Shown here in pieces: positions 1-6,542 of a stretch of DNA of 15,314 nt (the first letter of the stretch is position 1; the number at the start of each line of letters is the position of its first letter). A program made the position numbers and the translations under genes. Under the pieces are notes generated by a model, which ran no database searches, was not told where the DNA came from, and worked only from the letters and a program-made list of their open reading frames with translations. The stretch is from Candidatus Bathyarchaeota archaeon (GTDB lineage: Archaea; Thermoproteota; Bathyarchaeia; TCS64; B23): contig JAPDJB010000045.1 in NCBI GenBank assembly GCA_029259285.1, positions 1-15,314 on the forward strand, written 5' to 3'.

Positions 1-54
1 GGCCTCCACGAGCAGGTCAGCCGTCGGCCCCTCTTCGAGGTATTTGAAGCCCAT
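1..54 (-). CDS. Archease-like protein, N-terminal 18 codons only (cut by window edge)
   Basis: Reading leftward from an ATG at 54, the frame is open to the window edge and gives MGFKYLEEGPTADLLVEA. Archease proteins, which assist the RtcB tRNA ligase, begin with a short strand carrying an (E/D)-H-x-A-D-type motif. The GPTAD stretch resembles that motif, but the usual histidine is replaced by G-P. The start lies two bases beyond the stop of the GMP synthase gene, so the two are probably co-transcribed. Identification rests on 18 residues and is tentative; that a gene starts here is more secure than its name. Confidence 0.45.
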   Translation of the reverse strand, partial: MGFKYLEEGPTADLLVEA

Positions 55-56
55 CC

Positions 57-1598
57 CTACTCCCACTCTATCGTCGATGGAGGCTTATGGGTTATGTCAT
101 AGACAACCCTCACCACTTCGGGAACCTCGTTTGTGATCCTCGTCGAGATGCGCTCGAGGAGCGTCCAGGGGGCCTTGTAGAAGCTGGCTGTCATCCCGTC
201 GACGCTCTCCACCATTCTGACGGCGACCATCCATCCATAGGCCCTCTCGTCGCCCTTAACACCAGTCGACTTGGTGTCGGTGAGAACCGCGAAATACTGC
301 CATAGGCCTTCATGGACGCCCTCCCTCTCAACCTCCTCCTCGACTATACTCTCAACCCTCCTTAGGAGTTCCAGCTTCTCCTCCGTCACTTCGCCGATGA
401 TCCTGACGGCCAATCCAGGGCCTGGGAAGGGTTGGCGTCTGACGATGGAGGCCGGTATGCCAAGCCGCTCACCCAGCCTTCGCACCTCATCCTTATACAA
501 ATCCCTCAAAGGCTCTACGACGGCTTTGAACTCCATCTTGGAGGGGAGGCCCCCGACGTTGTGGTGTGTCTTAATCTTATCTGAGTATCTCCTGAAGCCT
601 GACTCTATTCGGTCTGGGTAGATGGTTCCCTGTATGAGGTATTCGGCTCCGACTCTGCGGGCCTCATCCTCGAAGACCCTTATGAACTCCTCGCCGATTA
701 TCCTCCTCTTCTCCTCGGGGTCAACGACGCCTCTAAGCCTCTTCAGGAATCGCTCCCTGGCGTCGACGACGATGAGGTTGACCCCCAGCCTCTTCAAGGC
801 CTCAGCCACCTCCCTGGATTCACCTTCCCGCATCAGCCCCGTGTCTACGTGAACGGCTATGAGGCGGTCTCCAAGGGCTTTGGAGGCCAGAACCGCCGCC
901 ACCGTTGAGTCGACGCCCCCGCTGACGGCTATCACAGCCCTGGAGTCGCCGACGACCTCTCTAATCTCCCTTATGGCCTTCTCAACCGTGTCCTCCGGTC
1001 TCCAATTGGCCTCGCAGCGGCAGACCTCGAAGAGGAAGTTGGCGAGCATCTCCCTCCCCCGCTCGGTGTGCGCCACCTCTGGATGCCACTGCAGCCCATA
1101 GAGGGGTTTGACCCTATGCCTGAAGGCCGCTATGGGTGAGATGTCCGTATGGGCGAGGGTCTCGAACTCTGGGGGCAGCTTGAAGACGGTGTCTCCATGG
1201 CTCATCCAAACCCGTTCTATGGGTCTCATACCCTTAAGGACGCCGACGGGTTTATCTATCTCGACATAGGTGATGCCATACTCCCTTCGTTCACCTCTCC
1301 TAACCTCTCCGCCATGTATGTAAGCCAATAGCTGATGGCCGTAGCATAGGCCGAGGATGGGGAGCCCCATTTCGAGGATTCCCTTATCTATGGTTGGGGC
1401 ATTCTCCTCCGTGACGCTGGCCGGCCCTCCGGAGAGGATTATCCCCTTAACCCTCATCGTTTCGAGGCCTCTGATCTCCTCTGGAGTGGCGTCGCAGGGG
1501 AGTATCTCGGAGTAGACTCCAAGCTCCCTAACCCTGCGGGCTATGAGGTGGCAGTATTGACCCCCGAAGTCGAGAACCACCACGCCGTCTGGCTTCAT
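57..1598 (-). CDS. guaA: GMP synthase (glutamine-hydrolysing), fused two-domain form
   Basis: Converts XMP to GMP with ATP and glutamine in the cytosol, the last step of guanine nucleotide synthesis. Numbered from a TTG one codon upstream of the ATG used here, the N-terminal class I glutamine amidotransferase domain (about 5-195) has the nucleophile Cys86 in GLCYGHQ and the partners His173 and Glu175 in QWHPE. The ATP-pyrophosphatase domain follows, with the PP-loop SGGVDS at 227-232. The C-terminal dimerisation domain ends in the typical ITHKPPSTIEWE. Length (513 aa) is normal for the fused enzyme; many euryarchaea split it into two genes. I chose the ATG at 1598 over the TTG at 1601 because a TATA-like CTATAAG is centred about 27 nt upstream of that ATG, which fits a leaderless transcript. 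Complete, with no key residue missing. Confidence 0.97.
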   Translation of the reverse strand: MKPDGVVVLDFGGQYCHLIARRVRELGVYSEILPCDATPEEIRGLETMRVKGIILSGGPASVTEENAPTIDKGILEMGLPILGLCYGHQLLAYIHGGEVRRGERREYGITYVEIDKPVGVLKGMRPIERVWMSHGDTVFKLPPEFETLAHTDISPIAAFRHRVKPLYGLQWHPEVAHTERGREMLANFLFEVCRCEANWRPEDTVEKAIREIREVVGDSRAVIAVSGGVDSTVAAVLASKALGDRLIAVHVDTGLMREGESREVAEALKRLGVNLIVVDARERFLKRLRGVVDPEEKRRIIGEEFIRVFEDEARRVGAEYLIQGTIYPDRIESGFRRYSDKIKTHHNVGGLPSKMEFKAVVEPLRDLYKDEVRRLGERLGIPASIVRRQPFPGPGLAVRIIGEVTEEKLELLRRVESIVEEEVEREGVHEGLWQYFAVLTDTKSTGVKGDERAYGWMVAVRMVESVDGMTASFYKAPWTLLERISTRITNEVPEVVRVVYDITHKPPSTIEWE

Positions 1599-1621
1599 CA
1601 ACCCTTAAAGTTGAGTCAACC

Positions 1622-1651
1622 CTTATAGATGTTCGCCGACCCCTTTTAATA
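1622..1651. promoter_or_regulatory. Back-to-back archaeal TATA boxes for guaA and the opine dehydrogenase gene
   Basis: The 76-nt divergent gap holds two TATA-like elements. On the minus strand CTATAAG (1628-1622) is centred about 27 nt before the guaA ATG at 1598. On the plus strand CTTTTAATA (1643-1651) is centred about 28 nt before the ATG at 1675. Both spacings place the transcription start at or next to the start codon, so both mRNAs are predicted to be leaderless. No Shine-Dalgarno sequence is evident for either gene. This is inference from spacing. Confidence 0.6.
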
Positions 1652-1674
1652 GACCCTAAGGCGATGCTTAAGCC

Positions 1675-2778
1675 ATGAAGGCTGCCATCCTCGGCTGCGG
1701 CTCCGGCGGCCTAACAATGGCTGTAGACCTTGGATTGAGGGGCTTCCAGGTGAAGCTCTATGACTTCCCAGAGTTCGCCGCTAATCTCAGGGCTGTTGAG
1801 GAGCGTGGATACGTCGAGGCCCACGGCGAGATAGAGGGCCGTGTAGAACCCGAGGTGGTTGACAGCATCGCCGAGGCGGTGGAGGATGTCGACATAATCT
1901 TCCTCACCATCAGGGCCTATGGGGCTGAACGATTCATCGGTGAGGCCTCAAGGTATATGGAGCCTGGGCAGATCATCCTCAACTGGGCCTCCTACTTCTC
2001 AGCCCTCAGATGTTATAGGCTTTTTAGGGAGGGGGCGCCTGAGGATGCGATTCTGGCTGAGGGGGCCATACTCCCCTACTTCGCCAAGCCGCTGGAGCCT
2101 GGGGTTATGTGGGTTTACGCTGTGAAGCAGCATCTCTGGGCCTCGGCGATGCCGAGCAGAGACAACCCCCAGTTGATGAGGGTTCTGAGGGAGTTCTTCC
2201 CAAACTGTCAGCCTATGAGGGATGTCCTGGAGACGAGTCTAACGAATCCGAATCTCCAGCCCCATGTTCCGCCGACGCTTCTCAACGTCGGAGCCTGGGA
2301 GCGATGCGGGGGAGACCTCGACTTCTATGGCTCCCTCATCACCCCGAGCGTCGCAGCGGTGATGGAGGCCGTCGACCGTGAACGTATAGCTGTGGGGGCT
2401 GCCCTGGGCCTTAGGCTGATGCCTAAGCCTGAGGTTCTGAAGCTGGAGTATGGCCGATACGGTGTTAGAGGCGAGTCGATGTATGAGGTGTATCAAACCT
2501 TGAAGTCGCATAGGGGTTGGAGGCCGAGGATGACTCTAAAGGAGTTCGCCCAGCGAACAGCCTTCGGGGAGGATCTCCTCTACGGCTATGTCCCCATCTC
2601 ATCGCTGGGCGATCAACTCGGCGTTGAGACCCCGACGATGGACTCCCTGGTGAATCTGGCCTCCATAGTCGTCGGCAGAGACTTCTGGAGTGAGGGTGTA
2701 ACCGTCAGGGAGCTGGGGCTTGAGGGCCTCTCAGCTGGGGAGATGATTCGATACGTCGCTGAGGGAGGCCTCAATTGA
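1675..2778 (+). CDS. NAD(P)-dependent opine (octopine/nopaline) dehydrogenase family protein
   Basis: The family reductively condenses a 2-oxoacid with an amino acid, or runs in reverse, in the cytosol. The N-terminal Rossmann domain starts at residue 1 with GCGSGG at 7-12. The C-terminal octopine-dehydrogenase domain has NPNLQPHVPPTLLN (191-204), where His197 sits at the expected catalytic histidine position. Next come FYGSLITPSVAAVMEAVDRE, with the conserved D-R-E-R at 234-237, and a GLRL segment. Length of 367 aa is typical. The start is the ATG with a TATA box 28 nt upstream. Substrates cannot be read from sequence; relatives include ketopantoate-reductase-like enzymes, but the DRER/TPSVA pattern favours the opine family. 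The following CBS gene is in the same direction but has its own TATA box. Confidence 0.85.
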   Translation: MKAAILGCGSGGLTMAVDLGLRGFQVKLYDFPEFAANLRAVEERGYVEAHGEIEGRVEPEVVDSIAEAVEDVDIIFLTIRAYGAERFIGEASRYMEPGQIILNWASYFSALRCYRLFREGAPEDAILAEGAILPYFAKPLEPGVMWVYAVKQHLWASAMPSRDNPQLMRVLREFFPNCQPMRDVLETSLTNPNLQPHVPPTLLNVGAWERCGGDLDFYGSLITPSVAAVMEAVDRERIAVGAALGLRLMPKPEVLKLEYGRYGVRGESMYEVYQTLKSHRGWRPRMTLKEFAQRTAFGEDLLYGYVPISSLGDQLGVETPTMDSLVNLASIVVGRDFWSEGVTVRELGLEGLSAGEMIRYVAEGGLN

Positions 2779-2808
2779 CCTGAACATCCACTTCAGGGTT
2801 GGGGAAAG

Positions 2809-2816
2809 GTTATAAT
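2809..2816 (+). promoter_or_regulatory. TATA box of the CBS-domain gene
   Basis: TTATAATC lies 31 nt after the previous stop and about 39 nt before the ATG at 2852. It predicts a transcript start near 2840, giving a leader of about 12 nt that still contains GTGGAG as a weak ribosome binding site. A GTG at 2843 in the same frame would be nearly leaderless, so the start is not settled. Confidence 0.5.
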
Positions 2817-2851
2817 CGCCCCCTCCAATTTCTCTCTGTGGAGTGTCTTCT

Positions 2852-3271
2852 ATGAGTGGAATACTGCTTGTTAGGGACATTATGACGAGGAATGTGAAGA
2901 CGGTGAGAACCGACGACTCGGTTCTCAGCGTTGTGAGGAAGATGAATAAGTTTAGGATAGGGTCGCTGATCGTAACCAACAACGGCAGACCCGTCGGCAT
3001 AATAACTGAGAGGGATATATTGGAGAAGATCGTTGAGCAGCGCCTCGACCCCGAGGCGGTATTGGCGAGGCATATCATGTCGAGTCCCCTCGTCACCATT
3101 GACCCCAACACGCCGGTGGAGGAGGCGGCGAGGCTGATGGCTGAGAAGCAGATTAAGAGGCTCGCCGTCGTCGAGGATGATAGGCTCGTCGGCATCGTCT
3201 CCTCAACGGATATCATGAGGGCCAGCCCGACGCATATAAGCATCCTGGAGGAGCTCCTTAGGGTGGAGTAG
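2852..3271 (+). CDS. Stand-alone protein with two CBS domains
   Basis: A small cytosolic protein of 139 aa made only of a CBS pair (Bateman module), which generally binds adenine nucleotides or related ligands and regulates a partner. Repeat 1 begins VRDIMTRNVKTV and ends near GIITERDIL. Repeat 2 begins ARHIMSSPLVTI and ends GIVSSTDIM. Each carries the family's G-(I/L)-(I/V)-(T/S)-x-x-D ending, whose Asp usually contacts ribose. No effector domain is attached, so the target is unknown. A GTG three codons upstream (2843) is an alternative start; ATG 2852 is preferred because GTGGAG lies 8 nt before it. A 29-codon basic cysteine microprotein follows after 24 nt and may be co-transcribed. Confidence 0.9.
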   Translation: MSGILLVRDIMTRNVKTVRTDDSVLSVVRKMNKFRIGSLIVTNNGRPVGIITERDILEKIVEQRLDPEAVLARHIMSSPLVTIDPNTPVEEAARLMAEKQIKRLAVVEDDRLVGIVSSTDIMRASPTHISILEELLRVE

Positions 3272-3295
3272 TCTCTCCCGCTGTGGGTGGGGGAG

Positions 3296-3385
3296 ATGTG
3301 TAGGCTGAGGTCGAACATCGTGAAGAACTGTAGGAGATGTAAGGCGAGCTATCGGAAGTATTGCCCCTATCGTAAGAGGAGGTGA
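3296..3385 (+). CDS. Putative 29-residue basic cysteine microprotein
   Basis: This short frame starts with ATG after GGGTGG (3285-3290), a plausible ribosome binding site five bases away, 24 nt downstream of the CBS gene stop. It ends TGA two bases before the convergent OsmC gene's stop. The peptide begins MCRLRSNIVKNCRRCKASY and has Cys at 2, 12, 15 and 23 (C-x9-C-x2-C-x7-C). Arg and Lys together make up more than a third of it, and the C-terminus is KRR-like. That pattern could bind one zinc ion and contact nucleic acid, but I know no family it belongs to. It could be chance coding in a GC-rich intergenic stretch; context and the CxxC are the main support. Confidence 0.4.
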   Translation: MCRLRSNIVKNCRRCKASYRKYCPYRKRR

Positions 3386-3387
3386 GT

Positions 3388-3816
3388 CTAAAGTTCCACC
3401 TCCACCTCTATCGGGATGCCACGCCTAATGCTCTGGGTGACGATGCAGAAGTCTTCGAAGATCTCAAGGCATCGGGAGATATCCCTCTCCTTTCCCCTAA
3501 GTCTAGGCTTAACTCTAACCCTCATCTCCCTGATACGCCATCTACCCCTCTCATTTCGAGCCAGCTTCCCCTCCACAACGGCGTCGACTCCCTCCACGTC
3601 GACACGCATCTTCCTGAGGCAGAATAGGAGGCTGGCTGAGAGGCAGTTTCCGATGGCGGCCGCCACCAATCTATGGGCGTTGGGGCCGAGGCTCTTGCCG
3701 AGGGGTGGAGGCTCATCTATGATGATGGGCTTAACCCCCTCCAAGTCGAAGTGGGCCTCATAGATGAACTCCTCAAGGTTCCTGACCTCAACCCTGAAGG
3801 GCTTCTCCTCAGACAT
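3388..3816 (-). CDS. OsmC/Ohr family thiol peroxidase-like protein
   Basis: OsmC-family proteins reduce organic hydroperoxides through a reactive cysteine pair in the cytosol. Numbering from the longest possible start (TTG 3834), GPNAHRLVAAAIGNCLSASL carries the first cysteine at 64, and DFCIVTQSIRRGIPIEV carries the second at 130. These are the two positions expected for the peroxidatic and resolving cysteines. The beta-strand segment VDAVVEGKLARNERGRWRI is also typical. Starts at ATG 3822 or ATG 3816 are preferred over the TTG. A TATA-like CTTTAATTA (3848-3840) is centred 28 nt from 3816 and 22 nt from 3822, fitting a leaderless 142- or 144-aa protein. The gene is convergent with the CBS/microprotein pair, with stops two bases apart. 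Physiological substrate is not deducible. Confidence 0.88.
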   Translation of the reverse strand: MSEEKPFRVEVRNLEEFIYEAHFDLEGVKPIIIDEPPPLGKSLGPNAHRLVAAAIGNCLSASLLFCLRKMRVDVEGVDAVVEGKLARNERGRWRIREMRVRVKPRLRGKERDISRCLEIFEDFCIVTQSIRRGIPIEVEVEL

Positions 3817-3893
3817 CTCCATTAAAGGCGCCAAATGGATAATTAAAGGGTTCTACCGTTTTCATATCCCTGGTTCAGCCTAGGATGTTTAAA

Positions 3894-4127
3894 CTACTCC
3901 TTGAAGTAGTCCTCATATTTTGATAGGTGTGCGTCTGGATGTCTCCGCTTGTATCGGCGCTCCTTCTCATAGCCCCCTGCGGCGAGGATTATGGTGAGGG
4001 CGAAGAATATCCAGATGACCCACTCGAAGCTGGTGTCCCCAGAGACCGTTATTAGGTAGATGAGGGAGAAGCAGGCAACTACTGAGAGGGATGCCCCGAT
4101 GTAGAGGATAGTCCAGGGCTTAAGGAT
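3894..4127 (-). CDS. Small two-helix membrane protein with no normal start codon (possible frameshifted gene)
   Basis: The minus strand has an open frame from 4130 to the TAG at 3894 that reads as a convincing small membrane protein. A helix around WTILYIGASLSVVACF(SLIYLIT) is followed by a short polar turn GDTSFEW. A second helix, VIWIFFALTIILAA, leads to a charged tail with EKERRYKRRH and a YEDYFKE end. The frame has no ATG, GTG or TTG. A good ribosome binding site, GGAGGGGTGAT (4143-4133), sits 5-7 nt before an ATC codon at 4127, which would be an unusual start giving 77 aa. Alternatively the neighbouring frame (4189 down to about 4121) encodes a protein-like lead-in with LKENFLGGYPPDW and RGDKP. 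It would join this frame through a single-base shift near 4121-4133. That frame also lacks a standard start; a CTG at 4180 lies 25 nt from a TATA-like CCTATAAG. I do not recognise the family. Either a non-canonical start, a decaying gene or a sequencing error. Confidence 0.6.
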   Translation of the reverse strand: MLKPWTILYIGASLSVVACFSLIYLITVSGDTSFEWVIWIFFALTIILAAGGYEKERRYKRRHPDAHLSKYEDYFKE

Positions 4128-4200
4128 GGCTTATCACCCCTCCAATCAGGTGGGTAGCCCCCTAGGAAGTTCTCCTTCAGCCTACATATCTCTTTCCAAA

Positions 4201-4208
4201 CCTTATAG
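4201..4208. promoter_or_regulatory. Near-symmetric TATA element shared by the divergent genes
   Basis: CCTTATAG (plus) reads CTATAAGG on the minus strand. Its centre is about 27 nt before the GTG at 4232, consistent with leaderless transcription of the ADP-ribosylglycohydrolase gene. In the other direction it is about 25 nt from a CTG at 4180 in the lead-in frame of the small membrane gene. A purine-rich GGAGGAGAG at 4217-4225 could alternatively act as a ribosome binding site for the GTG if transcription starts further upstream. Confidence 0.45.
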
Positions 4209-4231
4209 GGGAGATCGGAGGAGAGAGGGTT

Positions 4232-5242
4232 GTGAAGACTGAGGGGCTTTACACCAAGTTCTATGGATGCTTAGCCGGAGTAGCCATAGGGGATGCGATG
4301 GGTATGCCCACGGCTGGATATGCCCCTGAGGAGATCGCCGAGCGCTTCGGCGTTGTCGAAGAGTTCCTCGACGCCCCCGTGGATCACCCCTTCCACGGAG
4401 GCCTGAGACGGGGTGAGGTGACCGACGACACGGAGCTAACCCTTCTGGTTGTCGATATGATCCTTAGGGATGAATCCCCCTCGCCTGAGGGGATGGCTAG
4501 ACGCCTCATCAGATGGGCTAGGGAGCGAGGAATTCTTGAGACGGAGGTTATAGGCCCCAGCACCAGGAGGGCCCTCCAGGAGCTCCTCAGGGGTGGAGAC
4601 CCGAGGGAGACGGGTAGATGGGGGACTACCAACGGGGCTGCGATGAAGATCGCCCCAATCGGGCTGCTCCATCCAGGGGAGCCGGAGGAGGTTGTCAGCG
4701 ACGTCGTCGAGGTCTGCCTCCCGACACATGGAACCAGCGTAGCCATCTCAGCTGCCTCAGCCATCGCTGGAGCCGTCGCCGAGGCCCTAAATCCGCATAG
4801 TGGCCCAGAATCCATCGTGGAGGCGGCCATAAGATGCGCAGAGCTGGGCGAGAGACATGGCAGGAGGATTCAAAGGCCCTCAGTCTCTGAGAGGATAAGG
4901 CTGGCCCTAAACCTCACCGAGAGCTTAGAACCCCCGAGGGCTATGAGAGTCCTCTATCGAGGGATCGGAGCCGACATGAGGTGTGAGAACTCGATTCCGA
5001 CGGCCATCGCCCTCTTCCACTCAGCTCGGGGGGAGCCTATGAAGGCGATCCTCTCAGCCGTAAATATGGGAGGGGACACCGACACCATAGCTTCGATGAC
5101 AGGAGCCATAGCCGGAGCTTATAGGGGCATAGAGGCCTTCCCAGGGGAGGCGGTGAGACTCGTCGAGGAGGTGAACGAAATAAGGATTGGGGAGTTGGCC
5201 TCAGCCCTGGTGGAGAGGGTGAGCCGATGGGCCTCGACCTAA
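4232..5242 (+). CDS. ADP-ribosylglycohydrolase (DraG/ARH) family protein
   Basis: Family members use two Mg or Mn ions to cleave ADP-ribose or related N-/O-glycosidic bonds. The all-helical fold begins GCLAGVAIGDAMGMP (12-26). The first metal site is TDDTE at 64-68 and the second GGDTDTIASM at 280-289, with Asp282, Asp284 and Thr285 in the expected pattern. SIPTAIALF (254-262) and GTTNGAAMKIAPIG are also typical. Length of 336 aa is normal. The GTG start has GGAGGAGAG upstream and a TATA box 27 nt away. The last 16 nt overlap the start of a PfkB-type kinase remnant. Some relatives act in nucleoside or ADP-ribose salvage next to sugar kinases, so a salvage role is at least as likely as protein de-ADP-ribosylation. 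That last point is inference. Confidence 0.92.
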   Translation: MKTEGLYTKFYGCLAGVAIGDAMGMPTAGYAPEEIAERFGVVEEFLDAPVDHPFHGGLRRGEVTDDTELTLLVVDMILRDESPSPEGMARRLIRWARERGILETEVIGPSTRRALQELLRGGDPRETGRWGTTNGAAMKIAPIGLLHPGEPEEVVSDVVEVCLPTHGTSVAISAASAIAGAVAEALNPHSGPESIVEAAIRCAELGERHGRRIQRPSVSERIRLALNLTESLEPPRAMRVLYRGIGADMRCENSIPTAIALFHSARGEPMKAILSAVNMGGDTDTIASMTGAIAGAYRGIEAFPGEAVRLVEEVNEIRIGELASALVERVSRWAST

Positions 5243-5367
5243 TAACCCTCGGCGATTCGGTTGTCGATCTCATTGTAAAGTGGAGCATCCACTCCCCTAA
5301 GCGTGAGGGTTTGAGGTTAAGGCTGCTTAACCCACTAAGCGTTATATTGGTTGAGGGGGAGGGTTGA
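5227..5367 (+). pseudogene. Remnant of a PfkB-family sugar/nucleoside kinase gene (first ~18 codons)
   Basis: An ATG at 5227, inside the end of the ADP-ribosylglycohydrolase gene, opens a 46-codon frame. It starts MGLDLITLGDSVVDLIVKW, the characteristic first strand of ribokinase/PfkB kinases (hydrophobic run, G-(E/D), then D-L). After about residue 19 the resemblance stops: the frame continues with low-content sequence containing the next gene's TATA element, and ends at TGA 5365-5367. All later kinase motifs, including the GAGD catalytic signature, are absent. The stop overlaps the ATG of the M20 peptidase gene. The simplest reading is that a kinase gene once coupled to the upstream gene lost its body by deletion. 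Confidence 0.6.
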
Positions 5368-6542
5368 TGCGTATGGCGACCCTAAGTCACATAGATGAGG
5401 CCTACTGCCGTAGGCTGCTGGAGGAGATGGTCTCCATCCCCTCCATCGTGGGGGAGGAGAAGGAGCTGGCCGAGTACGTCGCCTCCGAGCTTGAGGCCCT
5501 GGGTCTGAGGCCTGAGCTACAAGTCGTGGAGGGGGATCGCCCAAACGTCATCGCCCTATGGGACTCTGGGAAGCCTGGGCGGATGCTGATGCTCAACGGC
5601 CATCTCGACACGGTTCCCATCTGCGAGGGCTGGAGCACAGACCCCTTTAAACCAGTCGTGAAGGGGGATCGCCTCTACGGCCTTGGAGCCTTAGACATGA
5701 AGGGGGGCCTCGCCTGCCTGTTGACGGCCCTGAAGGCCATAGTGGATTCCCAGCCCGACATAGCGGGTTCCATAGCCTACACAGCCGTCGTCGGGGAGGA
5801 GGCCTACTCGAAGGGGGCTAAGGCCCTGCTCAAAACCCCCGTTGCGAGGGCAAACGCCGTCATCATCGGTGAACCCTATTCGGGATATGGCTCCGGAGCC
5901 ATACCCCTGGGCATAACGGGCAAGATACTCTACAACATCGTCGTGAAGGGTAAAGCCGCCCACGCCTTCAGACCAGAGGAGGGGATAAACGCCATAGAGG
6001 AGGCAGCCCACATCATAGCGAACCTCCACAGGCTGAAGCTGAGGGAGCATCCAAAGTTCGGTAGGGGAAACCTATGCACCCTTAAGATCGAAGGCGGCTA
6101 CAAGGTCTATTCGGTTGTCGTCCCAGACCGATGCCGCTTCGAGGTCAACAGGCTTCTCGTCCCAGGTGAGACCGTCTCATCAGCCATAGAGGATATGAGG
6201 CGGCTCGTTGAGTCCCTCGGCCTAAGGGCTGAGGTGGAGATTGGAACCAAGCCGCCGAGGTATGAGCCCTTCGAGATGTCACCCGACGAGCCTATCGTAA
6301 AGGCCTTCACCGAGGCCTTCAGGGAGGTTCACGGCAGGGAACCCGAGTTCCAATATTCGAAGAGCATCACCGACGCCAACGTCTTCACAGGTGAGGGTGG
6401 TATACCCAGCGTCCACTACGGCCCTGGGGGAGGCGGCGCCCATCAGGCTGACGAGTATCTCATCCTCTCAACGCTGAGGCCGACGGTTGAGGTCTATCTG
6501 AGGACTATACTGAAATATCTAGGCGGAGGCTCAGGGGGTTAG
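5367..6542 (+). CDS. M20-family metallopeptidase (ArgE/DapE/carboxypeptidase G2-like)
   Basis: A zinc-dependent amidohydrolase or peptidase of the ArgE/DapE type, cytosolic. Residues are numbered from a TTG one codon upstream. His80 and Asp82 lie in LNGHLDTVP, bridging Asp111 in GALDMKGG, Glu145-Glu146 in VVGEEAYSKG and Glu170 in IIGEPY; the last ligand is His360 in GGGGAHQADEY. His200 in KGKAAHAFRPEEG lies in the dimerisation (lid) domain, which spans about 180-290. All catalytic residues are present and length (391 aa) is normal. ATG 5367 or ATG 5373 may be the start. A TATA-like GTTATATTGG (5341-5350) is 28 nt from 5373, and GGGGGAGGG precedes both. Substrate (N-acyl amino acid, succinyl-diaminopimelate or dipeptide) cannot be assigned: no lysine or arginine genes adjoin. 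The 3' end overlaps the convergent flavoprotein gene by 4 nt. Confidence 0.9.
   Translation: MRMATLSHIDEAYCRRLLEEMVSIPSIVGEEKELAEYVASELEALGLRPELQVVEGDRPNVIALWDSGKPGRMLMLNGHLDTVPICEGWSTDPFKPVVKGDRLYGLGALDMKGGLACLLTALKAIVDSQPDIAGSIAYTAVVGEEAYSKGAKALLKTPVARANAVIIGEPYSGYGSGAIPLGITGKILYNIVVKGKAAHAFRPEEGINAIEEAAHIIANLHRLKLREHPKFGRGNLCTLKIEGGYKVYSVVVPDRCRFEVNRLLVPGETVSSAIEDMRRLVESLGLRAEVEIGTKPPRYEPFEMSPDEPIVKAFTEAFREVHGREPEFQYSKSITDANVFTGEGGIPSVHYGPGGGGAHQADEYLILSTLRPTVEVYLRTILKYLGGGSGG

Noticed and set aside
87..1331. Several long plus-strand open frames across the guaA region
   Set aside because: They are antisense shadows of a fully motif-supported GMP synthase gene; their translations are Ser/Pro/Arg-rich without any domain.
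2731..3318. 195-codon minus-strand frame over the CBS gene
   Set aside because: Low-complexity Ser/Leu/Thr translation opposite a clear CBS pair; typical antisense artefact of GC-rich codons.
3882..4130. Initial view that 3835-4231 is empty intergenic DNA
   Set aside because: Reading the minus strand without demanding a start codon revealed the small membrane protein frame.
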